A DNA stretch of 7,078 bases from Chloroflexota bacterium (GTDB lineage: Bacteria > Chloroflexota > Anaerolineae > UBA4142). The notes beneath the pieces are model-generated. The model saw only the letters and a list, made by a program, of their open reading frames with translations. It searched no databases and was not told the origin of the DNA. The translations under genes and the position numbers were made by a program. The stretch lies in assembly GCA_023380675.1 (NCBI GenBank), contig JAMCRS010000208.1, positions 1 to 7,078 on the forward strand. Reading direction: 5' to 3'. Numbering within the stretch: position 1 is the first letter of the stretch; every line of letters begins with the position of its first letter. This document shows, piece by piece, positions 1-5,900 of the stretch.

Positions 1-192
1 GCTGGTGTCGGCGCTCGACGATTGGGTTCCACCGCCAAGCTTGCGGCCCGCTTCTTGAGCGGGGGCAGTGGCTGCCGGCGGCGCCATTGCCGGTACCGGC
101 GCCTGTAAGCTAGAGTTCGGCGCGGCGGCAGCGCAACCGATCGCGGCGATTGCCAGAATGAACGAAGCGAGGGAGAGCAGGGTGATTCTCAT
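1..192 (-). CDS. N-terminus of a putative lipoprotein (truncated by window edge)
   Basis: The 64 visible codons encode a lipoprotein-type signal peptide: M-R-I, a hydrophobic stretch rich in Leu, Ala and Ile, then A-I-G-C with the candidate lipidated cysteine at residue 20. An Ala/Pro-rich flexible linker follows (about residues 21-50), then a Gly/Ser-rich stretch, and the gene leaves the window. The ATG at 192-190 is supported by an AAAGGA Shine-Dalgarno ending 8 nt upstream. A TATAGA-like -10 lies at 234-229 on the minus strand, but no good -35 is visible. The gene follows the metallophosphoesterase gene on the same strand, but a strong terminator separates them, so it is probably transcribed on its own. 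The functional domain lies outside the window. A DUF4349-type lipoprotein is one possibility from the style of the linker, but this is a guess. The protein would be anchored on the outer face of the membrane. Confidence 0.7.
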   Translation of the reverse strand, partial: MRITLLSLASFILAIAAIGCAAAAPNSSLQAPVPAMAPPAATAPAQEAGRKLGGGTQSSSADTS

Positions 193-262
193 CGTCAGGG
201 TCCTTTCGTGTGGGAGTTACGTCCTCACTCTATAGACGTTGTGCCGGCGAGAATGTTCCCAG

Positions 263-295
263 AAAAAGACCTTTCGAGCCAGAACTCGAAAGGTC
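263..295 (-). terminator. Rho-independent terminator of the metallophosphoesterase gene
   Basis: A perfect 11-bp inverted repeat (GACCTTTCGAG at 268-278 and CTCGAAAGGTC at 285-295) encloses a 6-nt loop. On the minus strand the stem is followed at once by five T residues (267-263). It begins 8 bp past the stop codon of the minus-strand gene that ends at 303. The T-tract lies only on the minus side, so termination is expected for that strand. Confidence 0.92.
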
Positions 296-302
296 GCATG
301 CC

Positions 303-1037
303 CTACCAACCGTAACTCAAACGTGAGATCAGTCGAGGGGGAAGGCCGAAGCGCTCCATTCTCGCTTGGGTGGCGGCGATGTCGTACTCTACCCGATAGT
401 GCGTCAGCGTCAGCGCGTCCAGATCGAGAATGGCGTAGGCCGCACGCGGGTCGCCGTCGCGCGGCTGCCCCACGCTCCCCGGGTTGATCATCATCCGCTC
501 ATCCGACAGCAGGAACGGCGTGTTCTCCGCAAGCGTATGGGCGGTCGCGTTCTGGTCGCCGGGCTGATAGCGGTAGACGACTGGCACGTGCGTGTGCCCC
601 ATCAAACAGACCGGCGTCTCGAAATAGTCAAAGTTCGTGCGCGCTACGGCCGGAGTCAATACGTATTCCCAGATGGGGTAGCGCGGGCTTCCGTGGACGA
701 GCGTAAATCGCTCCGCTTGCGTCGGCACGCGGTCCGGCAGTGCCCGCAGCCAGTCGAGGTTCGCCGGGCTCAACTGATCGCGTGTCCAGATCGCCGCAAA
801 GCGCGCATCCGGATTGAATTCCTCCAGATCGAGCTTGCCCAGCGCGGCCCAATCGTGATTGCCCGCCAGGCAGAGGAGATCGAAGGTGCGCAGCCGCTTG
901 ATGCAGGCATTCGGCTCCGGACCATACCCGACCACGTCGCCGAGGCACCAGACTTGGTCGAAGGGGTGGGCCTCTGTGAGAACGGTGTCGAGCGCGACAA
1001 GGTTGGCGTGAATATCGGATACGAGCAGGATGCGCAT
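303..1037 (-). CDS. Calcineurin-like metallophosphoesterase, YfcE/MJ0936-like
   Basis: A 244-residue cytoplasmic phosphoesterase of the calcineurin-like fold with a dinuclear metal centre. All the expected blocks are present in order: D8-x-H10 in SDIHANLVAL, G33-D34-x-V-G-Y-G-P, G59-N60-H61-D62, V114-H115-G116-S117, and G147-H148-T149-H150. An N-P-G-S-V-G-Q-P-R block at 185-193 is typical of the YfcE/MJ0936 branch. The substrate cannot be read from sequence; family members hydrolyse phosphodiesters or phosphomonoesters. The reading frame stays open for 93 codons upstream of 1037, but that extension runs through the promoter and the palindromic repeat. The family start M-R-I-L-L-V-S-D sits at 1037, with GAGG five bases upstream. 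It diverges from the tsaE cluster and has its own terminator, so it appears monocistronic. Confidence 0.9.
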   Translation of the reverse strand: MRILLVSDIHANLVALDTVLTEAHPFDQVWCLGDVVGYGPEPNACIKRLRTFDLLCLAGNHDWAALGKLDLEEFNPDARFAAIWTRDQLSPANLDWLRALPDRVPTQAERFTLVHGSPRYPIWEYVLTPAVARTNFDYFETPVCLMGHTHVPVVYRYQPGDQNATAHTLAENTPFLLSDERMMINPGSVGQPRDGDPRAAYAILDLDALTLTHYRVEYDIAATQARMERFGLPPRLISRLSYGW

Positions 1038-1053
1038 CGTTGCCTCGGGACCT

Positions 1054-1083
1054 ATTCTACCACAGGTGGGTGGAAACCGACAA
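1054..1083 (-). promoter_or_regulatory. Predicted sigma70-type promoter of the metallophosphoesterase gene
   Basis: Read on the minus strand, TTGTCG (1083-1078) is followed after 18 bp by TAGAAT (1059-1054). The matches to consensus are 4/6 and 5/6. Transcription would begin near 1047, leaving only about 10 nt of leader. That leader would just include the GAGG Shine-Dalgarno before the ATG at 1037. The placement is good, but the promoter is predicted only. Confidence 0.55.
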
Positions 1084-1086
1084 TGC

Positions 1087-1093
1087 CGCATTT
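1087..1093 (+). repeat. Left copy of a direct repeat (possible target-site duplication)
   Basis: The heptamer CGCATTT recurs exactly at 1189-1195, immediately outside the other end of the 95-bp palindromic element. The identity extends two more bases (CT) on the right of each copy, but on the left side those bases belong to the element's inverted-repeat end. Confidence 0.6.
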
Positions 1094-1188
1094 CTGGTGA
1101 TTGTACACATCGCGTAGGGGCAGCGCCTTGTGCCTGCCCAATTGTGGGCGACCACAAGGGATCGCCCCTACATGTGGGTAACCACCAG
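1094..1188. mobile_element. 95-bp MITE-like palindromic element
   Basis: The whole segment is an imperfect palindrome. The left end CTGGTGATTGTACACAT (1094-1110) and the reverse complement of the right end, CTGGTGGTTACCCACAT (1188-1172), agree at 13 of 17 positions. Further in, arms at 1114-1139 and 1146-1171 share GTAGGGGC, CCTTGTG and GCCC (19 of 26 positions) around a 6-nt AATTGT centre. The left arm has an extra CGC at 1111-1113. A 7-bp direct repeat abuts both ends, as expected for transposase-mediated insertion. No protein is encoded. GTAGGGGC-type palindromes are, from memory, scattered through Chloroflexota intergenic regions. It lies between two outward-facing promoters and overlaps neither. 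No parent transposon is visible here. Confidence 0.6.
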
Positions 1189-1195
1189 CGCATTT
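1189..1195 (+). repeat. Right copy of a direct repeat (possible target-site duplication)
   Basis: An exact copy of the CGCATTT at 1087-1093, directly next to the right end of the palindromic element. Removing the element plus one copy would give a plausible empty site that joins the two divergent promoter regions. Confidence 0.6.
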
Positions 1196-1198
1196 CTC

Positions 1199-1227
1199 TT
1201 GCCGCGCGGATGTATTCGGAGTATAAT
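1199..1227 (+). promoter_or_regulatory. Predicted sigma70-type promoter of the tsaE-tsaB-rimI cluster
   Basis: TTGCCG at 1199-1204, a 17-bp spacer, then a perfect TATAAT at 1222-1227. The expected start near 1234 gives a leader of about 29 nt that contains the G-rich ribosome binding site of tsaE. The -35 box begins 10 bp to the right of the palindromic element's end. Confidence 0.7.
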
Positions 1228-1262
1228 GGCGCCGCATCCACGAAGTAGGGGGGACGACGGGT

Positions 1263-1757
1263 TTGACTTTCAACGGCGACCGTTCGCTCGAGATCGTTAG
1301 CGCCAGCGCGAAGCAAACTCAGGACCTGGGTGCGCGCTTGGGCAAGTTGGCTCTCTCAGGCGACCTGTTCTGCCTGGAGGGCGAGCTTGGCTCCGGCAAG
1401 ACCTGTTTCGTCCAGGGGCTAGGCCGCGGTCTTGGCATCGCCGAATCCATCCACAGCCCCACCTTCATCCTGGCGAACGAACACCGCGGCGGCCGCTTGG
1501 TGCTCTTTCATCTCGACGTTTACCGCATACGCGGCGCCGACGAAGCGATTGGCATCGGGCTGGAGGATTATGTGTCGGGCGAGGGGGTGTGTGTCGTCGA
1601 ATGGGCAGAAAAAATACGTGGAGCGCTGCCGCCGGAGCGCATGTGGATCGAGTTTCGGCACCTCGACGAAACCAGCCGCCGACTGCGGCTAAAGGCCGAG
1701 GGCACGCGCTACCAGAGTCTCCTGAGCGAGCTTGCCTCGCAGTCTACCCAGGCGTGA
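1263..1757 (+). CDS. tsaE: tRNA threonylcarbamoyladenosine biosynthesis ATPase TsaE
   Basis: A 164-residue cytoplasmic P-loop ATPase that, with TsaB and TsaD, transfers the threonylcarbamoyl group to A37 of ANN-decoding tRNAs. The Walker A motif is G40-E-L-G-S-G-K46-T47. The TsaE signature blocks follow: S65-P-T-F68, H83-L-D-V-Y-R88 and V111-V-E-W-A-E116. Length and order are normal for the family. The start is a TTG at 1263, chosen because it lies about 9 nt after an A-GGGGGG stretch (1247-1253) and 36 nt after the TATAAT box; no ATG fits the N-terminus. It is the first gene of the plus-strand cluster, with tsaB 13 bp downstream. Confidence 0.95.
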   Translation: MTFNGDRSLEIVSASAKQTQDLGARLGKLALSGDLFCLEGELGSGKTCFVQGLGRGLGIAESIHSPTFILANEHRGGRLVLFHLDVYRIRGADEAIGIGLEDYVSGEGVCVVEWAEKIRGALPPERMWIEFRHLDETSRRLRLKAEGTRYQSLLSELASQSTQA

Positions 1758-1770
1758 TGGATACCATTTG

Positions 1771-2463
1771 ATGCTCCTCGCGATCGACACGGCAACACGG
1801 TGGGCGAGCATCGCGCTCTACGGCGATCTCGGCATCGCCGCCGAGGCGACCTGGCGCTCGCGTGAGAACCATACCGTTGAGCTGACCGTCCAGATCGTCC
1901 GCCTTATGGAGCTGGCAAACGTCCGCAAAAGTGAGGTGGACGGCATCGGCGTTTCGCTGGGTCCGGGCTCGTTTACTGGCCTGCGCGTCGGCATGAGCGT
2001 GGCCAAAGGTCTGACGCTCGGTTCGAATGCACGCCTCGTCGGAGTGCCGACCCTCGACGTAGTCGCCTATGCCCACGCATGCGACGGTTCGCCTCTTTGG
2101 GCGCTCGTTCCTGCCGGGCGCGGCCGCTACTGCGTCGCTCGCTACAGAGGCGTCCCCGGCTCAACCGAGCGCGTGAGCGACTATGCGCTCGTAGAGACCG
2201 AAGGCTTGATCGAGCTCGCGCTCGGCCGCGGCGAAGGAGGCGTTGATGCTCCCTTGCTTTTCTGCGGCGAGATCGATGCGGAGCTGAGACGCCAGCTCGT
2301 CGACCGTTTGGGCGGCCGCGTTCGCGTTGCCCCGCCGGCGGCCAGCGTCAGACGGGCCGGCTATCTTGCCGAGATCGCCTGGGCTCGTCTTGCGCGGAAC
2401 GAGTTCGACGATGCGGCGTCGCTTTCGCCGCTTTATACTCCATTCGAGTCCGTCGGTCGATGA
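1771..2463 (+). CDS. tsaB: tRNA threonylcarbamoyladenosine biosynthesis protein TsaB
   Basis: A 230-residue ASKHA-fold pseudo-enzyme that forms the heterodimer platform for TsaD in t6A synthesis. The N-terminus L-L-A-I-D-T-A-T-R-W begins the first ASKHA strand. The diagnostic block S62-L-G-P-G-S-F-T-G-L-R-V-G is intact, followed by A-K-G-L and V-P-T-L-D. The segment A115-G-R-G-R-Y is typical of TsaB. The C-terminus includes P-L-Y-T (220-223). The frame is open back to an ATG at 1732, but that lies inside tsaE; the family start is the ATG at 1771, 13 bp after the tsaE stop. The ribosome binding site is weak, so translation is probably coupled to tsaE. The catalytic partner TsaD is not in the window. 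Confidence 0.95.
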   Translation: MLLAIDTATRWASIALYGDLGIAAEATWRSRENHTVELTVQIVRLMELANVRKSEVDGIGVSLGPGSFTGLRVGMSVAKGLTLGSNARLVGVPTLDVVAYAHACDGSPLWALVPAGRGRYCVARYRGVPGSTERVSDYALVETEGLIELALGRGEGGVDAPLLFCGEIDAELRRQLVDRLGGRVRVAPPAASVRRAGYLAEIAWARLARNEFDDAASLSPLYTPFESVGR

Positions 2464-2548
2464 TTGGGAGAATGAAGAGTCGCATCGTCTTCGACGGGAG
2501 CTCCGGCGCGCGTTTGCGCGAAATCCACTTTTCCAGACTTGTCCATTG

Positions 2549-3184
2549 ATGTTTGATTTCACCGAGCTTGCATTTCGCGTTGAACCGATGAGGTTGGACG
2601 ATATCGACGCGGTAATGGAAATAGAGCATGAGGCATTTTCGGCGCCGTGGTCCGCGCGGGCGTACGACTATGAGCTCCATTATAACGACATGGCGCACTA
2701 TTTCGTCGCGCGTCCGCAGAGCGCCGACGGCCAACCGGCCGCGCCGGCTAGAGCCCCGGCGCGGCCGCATTGGAGGCGCTTGTTCCAGGCCGACAAGCGG
2801 AGGCAGGTTGTTCCGCTGCCGGCGCGGCCGGTCGTCGGATATGGCGGATTTTGGCTCATGGTGGACGAAGCGCACATCAGCACCATCGCGGCGCATCGAG
2901 ATTGGCGCCGCCGCGGCATTGGAGAGCTGCTTCTCGCCGTGATGATCGATCGCGCCGCCGAGGTCGGCGCTTCGATTGTCACCCTCGAGGTGCGTGTTTC
3001 TAATATGCCGGCGCAATTGCTCTATCGCAAATACGATTTCGAGGTGACCGGCCGCCGCCGGCACTATTACAGCGACAACGGCGAGGATGCGCTCATCATG
3101 TCGACCCCCACCATTAGCTCGGCCGAGTTTCAGCGCAACATGCAAGTGCGGCGGAACAATATGACGGCGCACTTGGCCCGCTAG
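2549..3184 (+). CDS. rimI: Ribosomal protein S18-alanine N-acetyltransferase-like GNAT (RimI)
   Basis: A GNAT-fold acetyltransferase of 211 residues, predicted to acetylate the N-terminal Ala of ribosomal protein S18 using acetyl-CoA. Visible blocks are R15-L-D-D-I-D-A-V-M-E-I-E, F30-S-A-P-W, V105-D-E-A-H-I-S-T-I-A, the acetyl-CoA loop R120-R-R-G-I-G125, L146-E-V-R-V-S-N152, L158-Y-R-K-Y, and Y173-Y-S-D-N-G-E-D-A-L-I-M. Bacterial RimI is usually about 150 residues. This one has an extra Pro/Ala/Arg-rich segment at about 56-93, between the strand ending F-V-A-R and the strand V-V-G-Y-G-G-F-W, plus about 27 residues after the GNAT fold. From memory, similar insertions occur in Chloroflexota RimI. 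The frame is open back to an ATG at 2411 inside tsaB, which would add 46 Arg-rich residues. The ATG at 2549 fits the fold better, although it lacks a clear Shine-Dalgarno. It sits next to tsaB, a common arrangement. Confidence 0.88.
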   Translation: MFDFTELAFRVEPMRLDDIDAVMEIEHEAFSAPWSARAYDYELHYNDMAHYFVARPQSADGQPAAPARAPARPHWRRLFQADKRRQVVPLPARPVVGYGGFWLMVDEAHISTIAAHRDWRRRGIGELLLAVMIDRAAEVGASIVTLEVRVSNMPAQLLYRKYDFEVTGRRRHYYSDNGEDALIMSTPTISSAEFQRNMQVRRNNMTAHLAR

Positions 3185-3226
3185 ACGGATCGCACTTCCG
3201 AAATTGTCTCGAAATGAGGAGGACGC

Positions 3227-3442
3227 ATGGTCAGCCAGGATTTGCTCGAAATTCTCAGATGCCCCGCCGATGTCCGCAACGGGCCGGAGGCCGGCTTGCT
3301 GGACCTCGTCAAAGACACGTGGCTCGTCTGTCGGGACTGCGGGCGCAAGTACCCCATCAAGAATGATATTCCAGTCATGTTGATCGAGGAAGGCGACAAG
3401 TACAAGAGTACGCCGGTGGACCAACTGGGTGTCCCTGCCTGA
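3227..3442 (+). CDS. Trm112-like small zinc-ribbon protein
   Basis: A 71-residue protein of the Trm112/UPF0434 type. It opens with L6-L-E-I-L-R-C12-P and later has C35-R-D-C38-G-R-K-Y-P-I, then N-D-I-P-V-M-L-I-E-E. In eukaryotes and some bacteria Trm112 proteins activate methyltransferases that act on tRNA, rRNA or release factors; the bacterial partner here is unknown. The usual first zinc knuckle is C-P-x-C, but here it reads C12-P-A-D15, so one cysteine ligand is replaced by Asp. The second C-x-x-C is intact. The start is firmly set by GAGGAGG at 3216-3222, four bases before the ATG. It lies 42 bp after rimI on the same strand and is probably the last gene of the tsaE cluster. Confidence 0.85.
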   Translation: MVSQDLLEILRCPADVRNGPEAGLLDLVKDTWLVCRDCGRKYPIKNDIPVMLIEEGDKYKSTPVDQLGVPA

Positions 3443-3587
3443 GCCATCGGTAAAACCGGGTCCCCGGTCGCGCTCGCCAGACGCCGCAGCCCCGCTCGGC
3501 GCTTGCCATCCCGCCAACCGGTCGCCGTGTTAACCGTCCGCGACCGGCGCGATCGTGTCAAAGACGGCCGGGCATTTAGGATAGAAT

Positions 3588-4913
3588 ATGAATCGAGCTC
3601 TCGTAGCCGTCGTTTTGCTCCTCGTCCTGGCGTGTGTGCTCTGCGCCGGAGCGGGCGTGCTCTTGTTCTACGCTCAAGCACAGCCGGTCGCGCAGGCCAC
3701 GCTTGTCCCCTTTGGCACGCCGGTGCCCGCCGCCAATACACCGTTTCCTGCCGCGCCTCGCGCGGCTACCCCCGCGGCCGGTCCCACGCAGTCGTCGGGC
3801 GACATTACCGTTTCGTCGAACAAGTTCTCCAGTATTTTTCCCGCAAATTCGGTCACATCACGGCATGCGTCGAGCAGCGCTCAGATTTCGCAGGTGGCGC
3901 TCTACGTGGCAATCGACGGCGTCTCCTCCAGTACCCGCCAGGTGCCGGATTTTGACGCGGGGACTCAAGTGGCGGCCAAGTACGACTGGAACCTGAACCA
4001 GTCCTATCTCCCGCCGGGTGTGACCGGCGTTTACTGGTGGACGGTGCAGGACCAGAACGGCGGACAACTGCAGACGGCCAAGGTTCCGTTTCGCGTGGAC
4101 GACCCGGCGCACGATTGGCACAAACTGTCGAACGATAAGCTTGCGTTGTATTGGTATGCAGGAGGCAATCAGTTCGGCCAGGCTCTCTTCGACCGCGGCG
4201 TTCAGGCTATGCAGTTCCTGCAGCAGGACACCGGCGTCTCGGTCGACCGGCAGATACAGGTGTTCATTTACGGCACGCGCTCGGATTTCTTTGACGCCGT
4301 CGAGCCTGGCGCCTCGGAATGGACCGGCGGCCAGGCTTATCCGGAATACGGGATCGTCCTGATCGATATCGAGCCGTCGAACCTCGATTGGGGTCTGGGC
4401 GCGACCACGCATGAATTGACTCACCAGGTCATCCATCAAAAGATCAAGAGCGCGCTCGGCGATCTGTCGATGCCGCACTGGATGGACGAAGGGCTGGCCG
4501 TCTACTACCAGACCTATCCTGGCAAGCTGGACGCGCAATTTGCCGTACCGCTTCGACGCGCGATCCAGAACGACACGCTCCAACCTCTGCGTACCCTCTC
4601 CGGCTCGTTCCCGGCCGATTCGACGGCGGCGAATTTGTCCTACGCCGAAAGCTACAGCGTAGTCGATTTCATCATCCGCCACTATGGCAGGGACAAACTG
4701 GCGGAGCTCCTTCAAGCTTTCAAGGCAGGCGGCTACTACGATGACATCTTCGACCAGGTGCTGGGCGTGGATACCGACGGTCTGGAAAACGCCTGGAGGC
4801 AGGACGTGGGCGCGCCGCAGCGGGTCTTTCCCACTCGGCTTGCCACCACCCCCACGCCGTTCCCGACCTTCAGCCTGTCCACCGATACCACGCCGACGCC
4901 CGGCCTTTATTAA
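3588..4913 (+). CDS. Membrane-anchored peptidase MA family metallohydrolase
   Basis: A 441-residue extracytoplasmic protein. Residues 1-30 (M-N-R, then a Leu/Val/Ala-rich stretch) form a signal anchor or signal peptide. A Pro/Thr/Ala-rich linker covers about 31-70. An Ig-like beta domain probably spans about 72-172, ending F-R-V-D-D. The metallopeptidase domain follows, with zinc motif H275-E-L-T-H279 and the downstream glutamate in M-D-E301-G-L-A, 22 residues later, which is the gluzincin arrangement. A Thr/Pro-rich tail occupies about 415-441. E-W-T-G-G-x-A-Y-P-E-Y-G-I-V-L before the active site resembles the peptidase MA proteins I recall from Chloroflexota. The substrate is unknown. The start follows AGGA (3578-3581) by 6 nt. 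There is a cysteine at 16 and another at 19, within the hydrophobic stretch; neither makes a convincing lipobox. It is 145 bp past the Trm112-like gene, so it may have its own promoter. Confidence 0.85.
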   Translation: MNRALVAVVLLLVLACVLCAGAGVLLFYAQAQPVAQATLVPFGTPVPAANTPFPAAPRAATPAAGPTQSSGDITVSSNKFSSIFPANSVTSRHASSSAQISQVALYVAIDGVSSSTRQVPDFDAGTQVAAKYDWNLNQSYLPPGVTGVYWWTVQDQNGGQLQTAKVPFRVDDPAHDWHKLSNDKLALYWYAGGNQFGQALFDRGVQAMQFLQQDTGVSVDRQIQVFIYGTRSDFFDAVEPGASEWTGGQAYPEYGIVLIDIEPSNLDWGLGATTHELTHQVIHQKIKSALGDLSMPHWMDEGLAVYYQTYPGKLDAQFAVPLRRAIQNDTLQPLRTLSGSFPADSTAANLSYAESYSVVDFIIRHYGRDKLAELLQAFKAGGYYDDIFDQVLGVDTDGLENAWRQDVGAPQRVFPTRLATTPTPFPTFSLSTDTTPTPGLY

Positions 4914-4967
4914 TCACTTGGGTTACGAACGTGGCCGATATTCGTACGCGAGCCGCGAGCTTCCCGG

Positions 4968-5900
4968 CTAGGTCGCAGAGTCTCCCGCCGATCGCTTGAC
5001 CGTCGCCCGGTCCAAATCGTTCGCGACGATCGTCTTTGGAAAGATCGCGCTCGCCTCGGCCAGAACGGCGGCGCCGGAATACCGTCGCGATATGTGCGTG
5101 AGGTAAAGCGCATTCACCCCGGCCTCGCGAGCGCAGGTGGCGGACTCGGCAGCCGTGATGTGACCGAATTTGCGGGCGATCTCTACGTCCTCGGAAAGGT
5201 ACGTCGCTTCCATGACCAGTGCATCCGCCCCTCGCGCCGGTTCCAGGATTTCGTCGATCCGCGCCACGTCCCCGACGTAGACGAATTTCGTCCCGGCGAC
5301 CGGTTCGCCCAGAACTTCGTCCGGCCGCACGATCCGCCCGTCCGGCAAAGCGATTTCCGAGCCGGCCACGAGCCGGCGGCGCTCCGGGCCGGCCGGCACA
5401 CCCAACGCTTCCGCCGCGTCCACCAGAAACGGGCGCCGGGTCTTTTCCTGAAAGACGTATCCGAAACAGCCGCTCCCTCGGTGAAGGACCGGAAACGCGT
5501 ACACCTCGAGATTCTTCTCGTCGACCACCTGGCCCGGCTGGACTTGAATGAACTCGATCTCGATGTCCACTTCCTTTCCGCGCAGCACCACCTTCATCAG
5601 GTCGCGCACGCGGTCCAGCGCCCATCGGCCGCCATAGATCTGGATCTGCGAGATCGCCTCCCAGCGCCCAAAGGTCGACGCGATTCCCCCCAATCCGAGG
5701 ATGTGGTCCAGGTGGCCGTGTGTGAGGAAAATGCGGCGCAGGTCTTTAAAGCCGAGCCCGCTCTGCAGGATCTGGCGCTGCGTCCCCTCCGCGCAGTCGA
5801 GCAAATAGCGCTTTCCCTCGTGGATGAGGAGCGTCGACGTCATATTCCGCTCGACGCTTGGCGCCGAGGCTGAGGTACCTAGAAAACAGACTTCAAACAT
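4968..5900 (-). CDS. rnz: Ribonuclease Z (tRNA 3'-processing endonuclease)
   Basis: A 310-residue metallo-beta-lactamase-fold nuclease that cleaves tRNA precursors just after the discriminator base. The length matches short-form RNase Z. All zinc ligands are visible: T60-H61-G-H63-L-D65-H66, H140 in P-V-L-H-R-G-S-G-C-F-G-Y, D211 in Y-V-G-D211-V, H247 in K-F-G-H-I-T-A, and H269 in L-T-H-I-S. The N-terminal F-L-G-T-S-A-S-A-P and D-C-A-E-G-T-Q-R-Q motifs are typical of the family. The ATG at 5900 overlaps the stop of the upstream cyclase gene by 8 bp, so translation is probably coupled and the two genes form an operon. Its 3' end converges with the peptidase gene 54 bp away. Confidence 0.95.
   Translation of the reverse strand: MFEVCFLGTSASAPSVERNMTSTLLIHEGKRYLLDCAEGTQRQILQSGLGFKDLRRIFLTHGHLDHILGLGGIASTFGRWEAISQIQIYGGRWALDRVRDLMKVVLRGKEVDIEIEFIQVQPGQVVDEKNLEVYAFPVLHRGSGCFGYVFQEKTRRPFLVDAAEALGVPAGPERRRLVAGSEIALPDGRIVRPDEVLGEPVAGTKFVYVGDVARIDEILEPARGADALVMEATYLSEDVEIARKFGHITAAESATCAREAGVNALYLTHISRRYSGAAVLAEASAIFPKTIVANDLDRATVKRSAGDSAT

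Noticed and set aside
366..1100. Long plus-strand ORF (244 codons) opposite the metallophosphoesterase gene
   Set aside because: It is the antisense shadow of a gene with complete catalytic motifs; its translation is Arg/Val/His-rich with no recognisable motif.
1038..1316. 93-codon N-terminal extension of the metallophosphoesterase reading frame
   Set aside because: It passes through the predicted promoters, the palindromic element and the start of tsaE, and has no family similarity. The canonical M-R-I-L-L-V-S-D start at 1037 has its own ribosome binding site.
3454..3467. ACCGGG-TC-CCCGGT inverted repeat after the Trm112-like gene as a terminator
   Set aside because: Short stem with a 2-nt centre and no T-tract on either strand; the rest of 3443-3587 shows no gene or clear signal.
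2348..3517. 389-codon minus-strand ORF opposite tsaB end, rimI and the Trm112-like gene
   Set aside because: Shadow frame in GC-rich DNA; it crosses several real genes whose motifs are intact on the plus strand.
3582..3587. TAGAAT as a -10 box for the peptidase gene
   Set aside because: It directly abuts the ATG at 3588, so transcription would begin inside the coding sequence, and the nearest -35-like TGTCAA is 20 bp away. The AGGA within the same stretch is better read as the ribosome binding site.
3858..4715. 285-codon minus-strand ORF opposite the peptidase
   Set aside because: Antisense shadow of the HELTH peptidase; no motif and no ribosome binding site.
4924..4946. TACGAA...TTCGTA inverted repeat in the convergent gap as a bidirectional terminator
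   Set aside because: Only 6 bp of stem around an 11-nt loop and no T-tract in either direction.
5094..5873. 259-codon plus-strand ORF opposite rnz
   Set aside because: Antisense shadow of RNase Z, whose zinc ligands are all in place on the minus strand.
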